A stretch of 10,948 nucleotides of DNA from Isohypsibius dastychi (GCA_034696485.1 JAQIWT010001402.1:1-10948); one strand, 5' to 3'. Positions 1-8,419 are shown, counted from the stretch's first letter. The notes: generated by a model from the letters alone, not told the origin. Translations and numbers: made by a program.

Positions 1-95
1 AGAGGAGCTCCAAGAACCTCGCCTTGGTCATTTCTTAACTGAGCAAGAATTTTTTGCTGGGAAGGTTCCGAAGATGTGAGGGACTCCACTTCCAT
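1..95 (-). CDS. NLE1: Probable Notchless homologue, N-terminal fragment
   Basis: This is the first coding exon of a gene running leftwards off the window. The ATG is at 95-93 in a good context (G at -3, G at +4). An in-frame TAA lies about 30 bases upstream with no other ATG between, so the start is secure. The 31 visible codons contain QKILAQLRNDQGEVLGAP. This fits the start of the NLE domain of Notchless, a region that aligns in human NLE1 with a stretch reading QFQDEGGQLLGSPF. In known members NLE1 is a WD40-repeat nucleolar factor. Its N-terminal domain binds the MIDAS domain of the AAA+ ATPase Midasin (Rea1/MDN1) to remove assembly factors from pre-60S ribosomes. None of the WD40 part is visible, so the identification rests on about 18 residues. 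The gene is divergent from VPS36, with 389 bp between the two start codons. Confidence 0.6.
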   Translation of the reverse strand, partial: MEVESLTSSEPSQQKILAQLRNDQGEVLGAP

Positions 96-484
96 CTCAG
101 TAGCGTTGATATAGAAGATGAATTACAAATAAATCACATCCGGCGGAAAAGTTAAACACAGAATAAGCAAGCAACAAGATGAGATAAAAAGAACACTTGC
201 GAAATCAGCGACCTGCGCGCGTTTGTTTTGAAAAGATACGCACGAAGCCGTGTGAAAGCTACGCACGGTACAGCTCGACAAGGCGCATCCTACTCCTACG
301 TGATGGCAAAATCAAAACAATTCACTTTTTGATTTTCCAGATTCCGATCTGACTCTTGTTGTGTCGACATTCCATTTTGCTTTTCCGATCGTTTTGATTC
401 GTATTTTCAAAAATTATTATCATTCTGGGATTGTCTACCTCGAACAAGCCAGTATTTCACGTCTCGGACTAATTCTGCAAGATA
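96..484. promoter_or_regulatory. Divergent NLE1/VPS36 intergenic promoter region
   Basis: This 389 bp stretch separates two start codons pointing away from each other. It must hold both 5' leaders and most probably a shared bidirectional promoter. The part at about 205-295 is richer in CpG (several GCGC and ACGCAC-like words) than the AT-rich flanks at 310-420. I see no clear TATA box placed for either gene, which would suit a housekeeping TATA-less promoter. No open reading frame of note or RNA gene was found here. The promoter role is inferred from gene arrangement only. Confidence 0.55.
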
Positions 485-3400
485 ATGAATCGCTTTGCAT
501 GGGTGGATCCTTCATCAGTGAAGACCATTTTAAAACCTGACGAAATTGTGGCCAAGCAGCCAGGTGTCCGCTTGTATGATGGAGAAGAGAAGGTAAGAAC
601 CAATGTTTTGCTAAGTATTGATTGCCTTTTCCTCAAGTCGAGGGGAACAAGAACGAACATGGACCGCACATCCGCATACCCATGTCTCAAATTCTTATGA
701 ATTTCGTAACTGATACGAAATATTTGTGGTGTTGTCCCAAGTTATTCGACTCTTTCGCGATTTCGTAACAAATCCTAGGCGTTGCTGGAAACTATCCATA
801 CACACGCAGTAATCGATAATAAGCTTTTATTTACTTCCGGTCGTAAACATAGGGAGGAAACAAATTAGACAAAAACCGCAGGTTCTAAAAATAATGAAAC
901 TTATCGTTTCTTATTCCCGAATTTTCCTTTACCCCCCTTATTTCCTTTATCATTTTTCTTGAATTTCTTCTTCCCGGTTTTATTCTTGGCATCAAACGCA
1001 GGTGCAGGGTCCGTGGCTTTTCGTTTCCCAGCCTGATTTATCGCCGAGTCCAAATCCAAATCGTCCCCAGCAATTTTATACTGATCCAAGTCCAGATTCT
1101 TCAGCGCTGCTTTCCCTTCGGCCGATTTCACTTTATACGTTTCCGCCGCTTCCTCCAGTTCATCTTCCAAGGAGATCGCCAAGGGCTCCATCAATTTCCC
1201 TGCTCCTTCCGCCGGTTTCTTCAATCCCGCATCGATTCTTTCAACATCCAATTTCGTAAAATGGGTCACATATTTCTTAATTGTTTTATTATGAAGTCCC
1301 AAGAGCTGTTGCGGCGGAAGGTTGATTTCTTTCGCTAAATCATCCACAGATTTATGCTGAAGTCCAAGCCCCAACATGATCGCAGTTTGGACTGGACTCA
1401 GATGAAATTCTCCCAATTTTCCCATGAACAAAAGTCGACTCAACGTCGGAATCAAATCCGTAACAATGTGATAATCGGCCATACTTCTCGAATACGAGTC
1501 CAATCTTCTCAAATCATACTTCGTCAAAAATAATTCCGATTCCGACGGTTTCAATGGCGAGGATAACAATTCCACTGGAATACTTTTGTAATTCTGCATA
1601 ACATTCAACGCCATCGCGGGAGCATAGCTGCGGAATTCGTACGCCAACAATCCGACAAATCGCTTCCGGAAGTCGATGAAGAATTCCTTCAGCCAGTCTT
1701 TATCATTCGCCAACAATTTCAGCATGATGCAGCTGTGTTCGCCGGTCAAATCATTCGCAGTCTGACGGAGATAAACCGGAATATATCCAGAGCGTTTCCA
1801 GAATCTCAATAATTCTCCAGTCAATCCAAAAGACGTTCCCATCCAGTCGATATATTCCGCTCGCCTCTCGGTTAATTTAAACAACAGCGGCGGGAGATTT
1901 TTCCGTGGTTTCACTTTTTCTTTCAACAAATCGAGTTCTTCTTCGGTCAAATTCTGCATTTCAGCGTCGGCTGATGGTGTTTCCTCGGTGAGAGGAATCA
2001 GTCCACCGTAATAAGTTTCGAGAAGCTTCAAAGCGCGGGATCCATATCCCATTCCTTGATAATTTGGATGGACTGCGATTCTGACAATTCGAACCCCAGA
2101 GAGCGACGGAAAATTGTTGTCCTGAAACTGCTGGGCGACCGTCCATGGAATAAGATCACCAGCTGCTCGTTGGCCTTGCGAGAGACTGTTTTGGACTGTT
2201 CCTTTCCCGATGACGCCTTCCAAACACACCTGACAAAACAATAATTTCAAAAACAGTTTTGAAAGAGTCCTCACAGATATAAACTAGGGAAACTTTAAAT
2301 CATCATTTTTCAGCCTCAACCCATGAAAAACAAAAAAATAGACCAAATTCACAATGATTAGACAGGTTTTTGTGAAGTTACGTTTTTGATGAGTCAGTTT
2401 ATTCTTCACCTGTATTACGCAGTAAATTTCCGGTAACTCTGTTTTCGTATTGTCAACCAGTCCAAGAAGGCAGAATAGGTGATGAGCCGGAGCATCAGAT
2501 AGCATCTGCAAGTCATTCGGAGAATTCTTGTAGTGAGAAGCGACGACAAGCGACATGATCCTGTGCAGAAATTCTTCCGACGCTTTATGGTAGCAGAAAA
2601 GGGTATCCCGGTTGACATAATACAGCTCACATTTATCTGGCGGAGGTGAACCTGTCAAGGAGAATACACAGTATGGATCTTCCAGACCGGAAGTCGATTC
2701 GAAAGAGTTTTCTTACCGCCAGCGAAGCTGTTGTAACTTTGATCAGACGAAACGTTGAGACAGAGTAGATCATTCAGCCATCCTTCAACTGGATCTCCGG
2801 CTTTGTATCGAATCGGCTGCTGAAGTTCCAGTTCGCGTAATTTTCTGGCGTTCGTGGTGGTAGCGTTTGATGATTGCTGACGTAACTGATTAATCAGTTT
2901 CAACGAAAGCGCTCTGAAAAGATTAGTTCAGGTTAAACTTGATTCAAAAAGTATCAGAAAAATCGTTGAAATATATAAAACTTCGCAACTTCAAGTAATC
3001 TTTTCCAAGTCAGTCACAAATTTTATGAGTTAATATTTCGGAATTCAAATCAAAATAATTTATATCATTCTGAAAATAAAATAATAATTCCGGTAAAAAT
3101 TTCTGACTTTCGATGGACAGCCAGAAAGGAGAAACAGTCAAGATCTGAGCTTGCGGTCTCACCTTCCGGTTCCCTCGTATCCATTTACAGTCGATGCCAT
3201 AAAAACCAAATAGGACCCAATAAGTTGCTTCACAAGTGGTAAAGGAATCGCAGCAGCTTCATCGATGACAACAAGTTCAGCCTGGCCCAATTTATGAGCT
3301 TCTGTCGGGAGGACATACTGAATGGTTTGTCGATGATTTCGATAAATATTAAGCCGGACAACCGCTTTGTTGAAATCCGCCACAGTCGACTGGACGACGT

Positions 3401-6400
3401 CGAAATCAGTGTGCTCCTGATATCCAAGAGCTTCGAAACCTTTCAGTACGAAATCGAATAACGTTTTCAAGTTTTCCGGACTGGGACTTGTTACGAAGAT
3501 GTTGGAATAACCATGTGCGACGGCAGCTGCGATGGCGAGACCCAGAGCGGCGGATTTTCCGCGACCTCGTGCTGCGGTTAAAGTGACGGTGCTCCGGAGA
3601 GTCTTCTCGGTGATGGCATCTGTGAACTGCAGAAGGGCCTGGCCTTGGTCGACTGTTTTGCAGCAGTTCATCAAGGAACCGATTGGCTGCGTGTCCTGTA
3701 GAATTAGCAGAAACTAATCAATGCTGAACGTAACCTTGAAAATCTTATATTCAAATTCAGTCAATCATAAATTAATCAATACTGTAAACCAGTTGAATCA
3801 GAAACAGAACCCTCTAAAAGAAAATCGTGCAGTTGAATTCAACAGAAAAGAAACCCATCAAAACGAGCTCGATATGCTTGATTGATTCTACTAAATTTTA
3901 AACGAAAGCCTAGGTGATTTCCTTAATTTTTATCAGTCATCCATTTTTCGAATAGATTCCATAAATAATCACAAACCTGGAGGAATTATCCCCAGAACCA
4001 AACTGCCTCCAGGATATTTAGAGGCAAAACATACCTAACCACTATCTTAATAAAACTGTCTGATGAGATCGGTTATCAGGTGTGGAAATTTTGAGAATCA
4101 TGAATACTTGAGTTCTTCGCGAAAGGAAATAGGAGAACAAACCTGCATGCTCTCTTTCAGTAGGGCCAATTCCTTGTCTGCCTCGGTTTCCAGAGTTTTT
4201 GGAACGGAAGCCAGAGAATGCATGTTGGCGATTTTCGACGAAATGGGCAGAATATTGAATTTATCATCCATTACGATAGCTGTACTGCATGAGCCCAGCG
4301 AGAGAATGAGACGTTCGTTGAATCGAGGAACGACATCCTGGTGAGCTTCCGTCCGATATCGCGAATGAACATCCATCGACATGGCGTACAGCTGCTTGAG
4401 CGAGCTTACGCTTTTGAATAAAACAGCCACAATTCCTCCTCCTGTAACCAACAAGAGAATGCTTAATGGACGAGATCTTGAAAACGAAAACGAATAAGGA
4501 ACTCTTTGAAGTACCTTCTGTAGTTTCGATCGTTCTGGCTAATAAGTTGGGTGTGATCGCTTCAAAATCTTGCAGAACACACATTCCAAAGGTGTTTCCC
4601 AGAATTTTGTGGGTTTCTGCATAATAACAGTAGCGAACCGTCGTAGAAGAGACAAATTGCTCAAATGGGTCGTCGTCTTTGAATCCAGCATTTCCTCCGT
4701 CTTTCATCTTTCGCTGGATGATTTTGGTTCGCCGTTTCCGATGGGTACTGAAACCCAGGTCTTTTTTATAACACCATAGCACGGATGGTCGAGCTCGGAC
4801 AGAAGCTTTGCTGAGAATGTGATGAAGAATGGGAACCTGATCTCTTGCTTTATCACCGACGATGATGAACAGTGACCGATGGTGGTTGGCCACACCATTC
4901 TCAATGAGGAGTTTGATTCGATTGTCGATCTTCTTCAAAACCATGGCTGAAGGCTTGATGAACGTTCAGCAACGCCGCTGAAGAAACAAAACAAGCCAGA
5001 TGATAAATCGAAAATATTGCGAAAGAAATTTTCTGGGTTTCATCGGCGTACTTGATCGTCCCCCCCCCCCGCAATCTCGGTAATTGAACACGCGCCAATG
5101 TGTTCATTCCTGGTTTTGTGTGTTATAATTACCGCGTAAAAACACGCGCTATCAAACGTTTTTCACTGAAAGATTTAACAAGAAAAGTTTGAAAAAAGTA
5201 GTTACACGATGGGTTTGTTTCCAGTTTTAATGAGCTTCTTTGTTTTGCAGACTCCTTTTGACAAAGGTCACCTGTACCTTACTTACACAAGCATCACATG
5301 GGTTGACGATCAGGACCAGGTAATAACGATCAATTGATAGCAAATATGTCTATAGTTTTTGATCTTTCAGGCATGCATAATGGCACTTCATCTGGCTCTA
5401 ATCGTTTTGGTCGAAGATCAGCGCACCGGAAGCGGCAGAAGGTATTCCAGTGCCAAGTTCTTGATGAGCAACCCGTGAACATGTGGTTGATTTCAGTCCA
5501 AAGGTCGTTCTTCATTTGAATAAACCTCCAGAAAATCACCCTAGTGTCCAAGTCAGCGACGCTGATCACGTGAAATTATCGTTTCGCGAAGGTGGGATGA
5601 TTGAGGTAAGATATCATGTTGTTTTTCCGAGGAAATTGGTCAAAGAAATAAAAGCTGTGGCGAAAAAAGATTTTGAAATTGGGATTGAATTGGATAAGTT
5701 TCTTCCAACAATTCAGAAACGGAACAGTGACATCGCTTTTTGTATTTTTCACAAATTGTTCACCGACTTTTATCCAGTAGTTTTCGCGACGGCTCGCCAA
5801 TCAGATCCAAAAGCGCATATGGGAGAACAGTAGTTTGATTCATCAATCACGAAGCACACCATCCGTAAGAGTCGATACAAGATCAGTTTGAACAAAGTTT
5901 GAATATCTGCTTTTTAATTTCGAAAGATACCCCGGGAATTACGGACCGGAATTGCCGGCATCGAAAAGACACTACAAGCCCAACAGTTTTCCGTCAACAT
6001 CCAGATAAGCAAAGCATTTGAGGATTTGAGTCAGCTCATGAAAGTGGCAAAAGAAACCGTGAATTTATCCAAAAGTCTGGTCGCAAAAGTCAAAAGTCGC
6101 CAAGGAGAAATCACTGCTGATGAAACAATCCAGTTGAAAGCTTATCTTTTGAGTCTCGGTGTGGATGACCCGGTTACTCGAGATGTCTGTGGAAATGACA
6201 ATGTTTATCATCAGAAACTCGCCCGTGAAATTTCAGAACTTCTACTGAAACCCATTAAGGTCAGTCGTTGTCGAAAACTGTAATTCCAACTTCCTAATTA
6301 ATTTGTTCGTTTTGTTTAAATTCAGCTTAATCTGATTTTTTTGACATTTGGTTGTAATTTCAATTCATGGTATTTTTATTACTTTTCAGGATACTGGCGG

Positions 6401-7012
6401 TTTGATGACCTTAACCGATGTGTATTGTCGAGTAAATCGAGCTCGAGGTTTTGAGGTACAAAATGCCGTATTACTTTTCTTAATTTATATTTAAACAGTT
6501 TGATATTTGATGATGTTTCCAGCTCGTATCTCCGGAAGATCTACTCCGTGCTTGTAAAGTTATGGCTTCCTTACGGCTGCCGACCCAACTGAAGGTCTTT
6601 GAAAGTGGGGTCATTACGTTGGAGCTCAGAGATCTTTCTGATTCTGACATTGTTTCTCGAGCAAAACAAGCGGTATTTCTGATGAACACTTAATATCAAG
6701 CACTGAAAGAATTAGTCTGCGTTTTTCAGCTTGATGTGGAGCCACTGACTTCGGAGATGTTGGCGAAAAAGCTGGGAATGTCTGTGATTCTGGCTAAAGA
6801 AATGTGAGTTTTGGTCGATAAGAATTCTAAAATGTTCAAGTTATTCTGAATTTGTAGTTTTTTTATATTTCGAGTTTTATTATTATTTTTTTTGCAGAAA
6901 TATTTATTTACTGCTTTACAGGTTACTTCTGGCGGAAACGAAAGGCCTTGCGTGTCGAGATGAATCTATCGAAGGACTATGCTTTTATCCCAACAAATTC
7001 GTGGAGCATTAG
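485..7012 (+). CDS. VPS36: Vacuolar protein-sorting-associated protein 36 (ESCRT-II subunit), 10 exons
   Basis: Coding exons are 485-592, 5251-5319, 5371-5441, 5497-5605, 5781-5864, 5927-6259, 6390-6455, 6523-6672, 6730-6803 and 6922-7012, giving 384 codons (human VPS36 has 386). The ATG has A at -3 and an in-frame TAA four codons upstream. Residues 1 to about 140 form the GLUE domain (exon 1 VRLYDGEEK, exons 3-4 PKVVLHLN and HVKLSFREGG, exon 5 FSRRLANQIQKRIWEN). In known members this domain binds PI3P and ubiquitin. Residues from about 148 form the EAP30 winged-helix part that assembles with VPS22 and VPS25 (KAFEDLSQLM, SLGVDDPVTRDVCG, VYCRVNRARGFE, final SIEGLCFYPNKF). The protein acts at endosomes, where ESCRT-II links ubiquitinated cargo to ESCRT-III. 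Most introns are 51-175 bp, but intron 1 is 4658 bp and holds the whole NAT10 gene antisense. Exon 5 has a tandem acceptor (see findings). Every junction keeps frame, and no inactivating change was seen. Confidence 0.95.
593..900. other. VPS36 intron 1 start and NAT10 3' flank
   Basis: This is the stretch between VPS36 exon 1 (donor GTAAGA at 593) and the NAT10 stop codon at 901. It is non-coding on the plus strand, as intron. On the minus strand it carries the NAT10 3' UTR and poly(A) signal. It also contains a short inverted repeat at 701-721. The open frame that continues from exon 1 to 700 has no VPS36 similarity and is read-through into the intron. Confidence 0.8.
826..831 (-). terminator. 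Poly(A) signal of NAT10
   Basis: The plus strand reads TTTATT, which is a canonical AATAAA on the minus strand, 70 bases past the NAT10 stop codon. This is the only AATAAA I see in the NAT10 3' flank, and its distance is typical. It places the NAT10 3' end inside VPS36 intron 1, about 200 bp from VPS36 exon 1. Confidence 0.7.
901..4944 (-). CDS. NAT10: RNA cytidine acetyltransferase (Kre33/TmcA family), complete, 6 exons
   Basis: Coding exons in transcript order are 4944-4515, 4441-4143, 3695-3163, 2913-2717, 2651-2410 and 2229-901, giving 1009 codons (human NAT10 has 1025). The enzyme makes N4-acetylcytidine in 18S rRNA and, with THUMPD1/Tan1, in tRNA. It uses acetyl-CoA and ATP and acts in the nucleolus. 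The N-terminal domain covers exons 1-2 (KILGNTFGMCVLQDFEA, MDVHSRYRTEAHQDVV). The RNA-helicase module has Walker A GRGKS at residues 287-291 and Walker B VVIDEAAAIP with D388-E389. The GNAT acetyltransferase module has the acetyl-CoA loop YQGMGYGS at 624-631. The tRNA-binding region follows (GLGLQHKSVD). A Lys/Arg-rich tail of about 42 residues fits nucleolar targeting. The ATG lies in GCCATGG with an in-frame TGA 24 bases upstream. The last exon is 1329 bp and encodes the whole C-terminal half. No motif is missing. The gene lies entirely within VPS36 intron 1. Confidence 0.96.
3696..4142 (-). other. NAT10: NAT10 intron 2 (447 bp)
   Basis: This is the longest NAT10 intron, between the exon ending at 4143 (donor GTTTGT) and the exon starting at 3695 (acceptor TCTACAG). 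It is AT-rich with no supported coding content. Open frames that overlap its edges are read-through of the flanking exons. It holds one short inverted repeat at 3976-4013, listed separately. Confidence 0.85.
3976..4013. repeat. Inverted repeat in NAT10 intron 2
   Basis: The arms CCTGGAGG (3976-3983) and CCTCCAGG (4006-4013) are perfect reverse complements, separated by 22 bases. A second, shorter pair, GCCTC (4005-4009) with GAGGC (4021-4025), would compete for the right arm. The arms are GC-rich within an AT-rich intron. A transcript hairpin is possible, but no function is known. Confidence 0.5.
4945..5250. promoter_or_regulatory. NAT10 5' leader and promoter region inside VPS36 intron 1
   Basis: This 306 bp stretch lies between the NAT10 start codon and VPS36 exon 2. 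It must contain the NAT10 promoter on the minus strand and the end of VPS36 intron 1 (acceptor TGTTTTGCAG, 5241-5250) on the plus strand. Visible elements are an 11-base C run at 5060-5070, a CCAAT word at 5095-5099, and a splice-acceptor-like T-rich tract on the minus strand ending at 4978. An alternative-frame minus-strand open frame (5107-4901) overlaps the NAT10 start. It could act as an upstream ORF if transcription starts beyond 5107, but it has no recognisable similarity. Confidence 0.5.
5060..5070. repeat. Homopolymer run C11
   Basis: Eleven consecutive C residues (G on the NAT10 strand) occur in the NAT10 upstream region. No other G or C run in the window comes close to this length. 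It may vary in length between individuals or be a sequencing uncertainty. It lies outside coding sequence. Confidence 0.9.
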
Positions 7013-7310
7013 GCATAAGAACGATTTTCGAAGCTTTGGAACATTTCGTTGTCATTCCATACCGTAATGCAAGAAACAGTCCGATATGTGGTGTTTTGAA
7101 GAACTCAAGCGTTGCAAATGTTGTGTTTTTTGGAAACCATAATCCGATATTTTATGGACGTTTTGTTTTTTTGATGAAACCGGTCATGCGTAAGCTAATC
7201 ACTTTTCTTGCTGCCGGGTCAGTTTTGTTTTATCCATTTGTATTGCGCATTGCTGTTTGTTTACTTACGGTATAAAAGTTCTCCTTTTATTTTGCTCACA
7301 AACTTTGAAA
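7013..7310 (+). promoter_or_regulatory. VPS36 3' flank and SOD-like gene promoter
   Basis: The 298 bp between the VPS36 stop and the next start codon is T-rich. No canonical AATAAA or ATTAAA was found for VPS36, so its 3' end may use a variant signal or lie further downstream. A TATA box at 7271-7278 marks the downstream promoter. The open frame crossing 6979-7275 overlaps VPS36 exon 10 out of frame and is not supported. Confidence 0.55.
7271..7278 (+). promoter_or_regulatory. TATA box of the SOD-like gene
   Basis: The sequence TATAAAAG lies 40 bp upstream of the ATG at 7311. A start site about 30 bases downstream would fall near 7298-7305, within CTCACAAAC, leaving a leader of only about 10 nucleotides. 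This is the best-placed TATA motif in the window. It suggests a focused, possibly inducible promoter, unlike the housekeeping neighbours. Confidence 0.65.
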
Positions 7311-8333
7311 ATGAAGCGACTGCGTTGCATTTTACTGTGTTTACTGGCTTTTGGGGTCAGTTGGAGCAATGCTGAAGAAGCTTGCATAAAGAATAGTTAT
7401 TTGACGTTGAATCCCATCACGGCAATAACTGCGATTTTCGGTGAAAAGGCCGGATTGGAGGTAACGGGAGTTGTGGTGTTCCGTCAAGAAAAACCGGGGG
7501 ATTTGGTTTCAGTGGATGGAAATATCACGGGACTTCCACCAGGTGAATGTCATAATCAGAATGACGACAAGCAATCCGATAGAGCTGAAAACTTTTACCG
7601 CTGAAGTTTTTTAACAAATTTTGCTTTTGTATTTTGTTATCTCGCAAATCTTTTTCAAAACCGTTATCTCGATTTCGATACATGTCAGTTTCAAATGTTT
7701 AAGCTCGGCATCCTTCAGCTGGAAACTTCAGTGGACGTTCAATTTTTTCGGTCTTTTTGTTATATTTCGAAACATTTCTTGTCCCGGCCGTATTGAATTC
7801 TTTGCTTGTTTCTCTATATTTCTTTTAATGTGTAGAACATTCGGAATTCATCGGTTCGTTGAAGTTGTTATTTTAATTTGCTCGTAATTTATAATGAAAA
7901 GGAAAACATGGATTTCACATCAGCGAATCCGGAGATATGACAAGTGGTTGTTACGTTTCCGGGCGACATTTGAATCCACATAACTCAGCTCATGGAGCCC
8001 CAACGGATAAAGTGCGGCAGGTTGGAAGTCTGGGGAATATTATGGCGAACAGTAAGTACTGTGCAACGCCTATACCATGAAATCATAATCGCAGAAAAAA
8101 CAGAGAAATACGAATGTCGTAAAAATGCTGGCTATGTTTCAGGTGACGGCGTCGCTCGCGTGAAATTCACGGACTCGGTCATTTCATTGTACCCGGATGT
8201 GAATTTTATTATTGGTCGCGTCTTGGTCGTTCATGAGACATTTGATGATCTTGGAAGGGGAGATCATCCCGACAGTAAACTAAATGGAAACGCCGGCGGA
8301 AGATTGGCTTGCGGAATTATTGCTTACAAATAA
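7311..8333 (+). CDS. Secreted Cu/Zn superoxide dismutase-like protein with altered metal ligands
   Basis: Exons are 7311-7542, 7902-8051 and 8143-8333, giving 190 codons. Residues 1-21 look like a signal peptide (KRLR, then a Leu-rich core, likely cut after SNA). The rest is one Cu/Zn SOD domain: [73 protein letters not shown] and NAGGRLACG. Using human SOD1 numbering, H46, H63, H71 and H120 are kept (H83, H100, H108, H158), as are the disulphide cysteines C57/C146 (C94, C184) and R143 (R181). However, copper ligand H48 is Ser85, and zinc ligands H80 and D83 are Gln117 and Ser120. Normal dismutation of superoxide to peroxide needs all four copper histidines, so this is probably an inactive or re-purposed relative. 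Cu-only SODs also lose zinc sites but keep all four copper ligands. N71 (NIT) is a possible N-glycosylation site. Exon 2 has a weak acceptor (ATGAAAAG). Confidence 0.92.
7543..7901 (+). other. SOD-like gene intron 1 (359 bp)
   Basis: This intron runs from donor GTGAAT at 7543 to acceptor AAAAG ending at 7901. It is T-rich. The open frame at 7621-7887 encodes only Phe/Ile/Ser-rich sequence, as expected of T-rich intron DNA, and resembles nothing I recognise. The SOD alignment is continuous across the junction (GLPP, then GKHGFH), so no exon is missing here. Confidence 0.85.
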
Positions 8334-8419
8334 ACTAGAAAACAAAATTGTTACAGCCAATCAAACGAACCGATATGAAAGTCAAAATTAAACATCACAG
8401 AAGAAGATCATTGTCATAT

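Noticed and set aside
1002-1259. 85-codon plus-strand open frame rich in Pro and Ser
   Set aside because: It is antisense to the Lys-rich C-terminal part of NAT10 exon 6. The composition follows from complementary codons.
2080-2100. tRNA B-box-like word on the minus strand (GGTTCGAAT)
   Set aside because: It lies in conserved NAT10 coding sequence (GVRIVRIAV). No A-box, cloverleaf or Pol III terminator is in place.
5566-5573. E-box/CLEAR-like TCACGTGA, tempting as a lysosomal-gene regulatory site in VPS36
   Set aside because: It lies inside coding exon 4 (codons for D-H-V), so coding constraint explains it. A single palindrome is expected by chance.
5781-5829. Alternative donor for VPS36 exon 5 at 5830 (GTAGTT)
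   Set aside because: It breaks frame with the next exon, whereas the donor GTAAGA at 5865 keeps phase 0 and matches family length.
6979-7275. 98-codon plus-strand open frame after VPS36
   Set aside because: It begins inside VPS36 exon 10 in another frame, shows no recognisable domain, and ends near the SOD promoter.
7621-7887. 88-codon hydrophobic open frame between SOD exons 1 and 2
   Set aside because: It lies wholly in an intron whose splice junctions are confirmed by the SOD alignment. Its composition is that of T-rich DNA, and there is no supported start or similarity.
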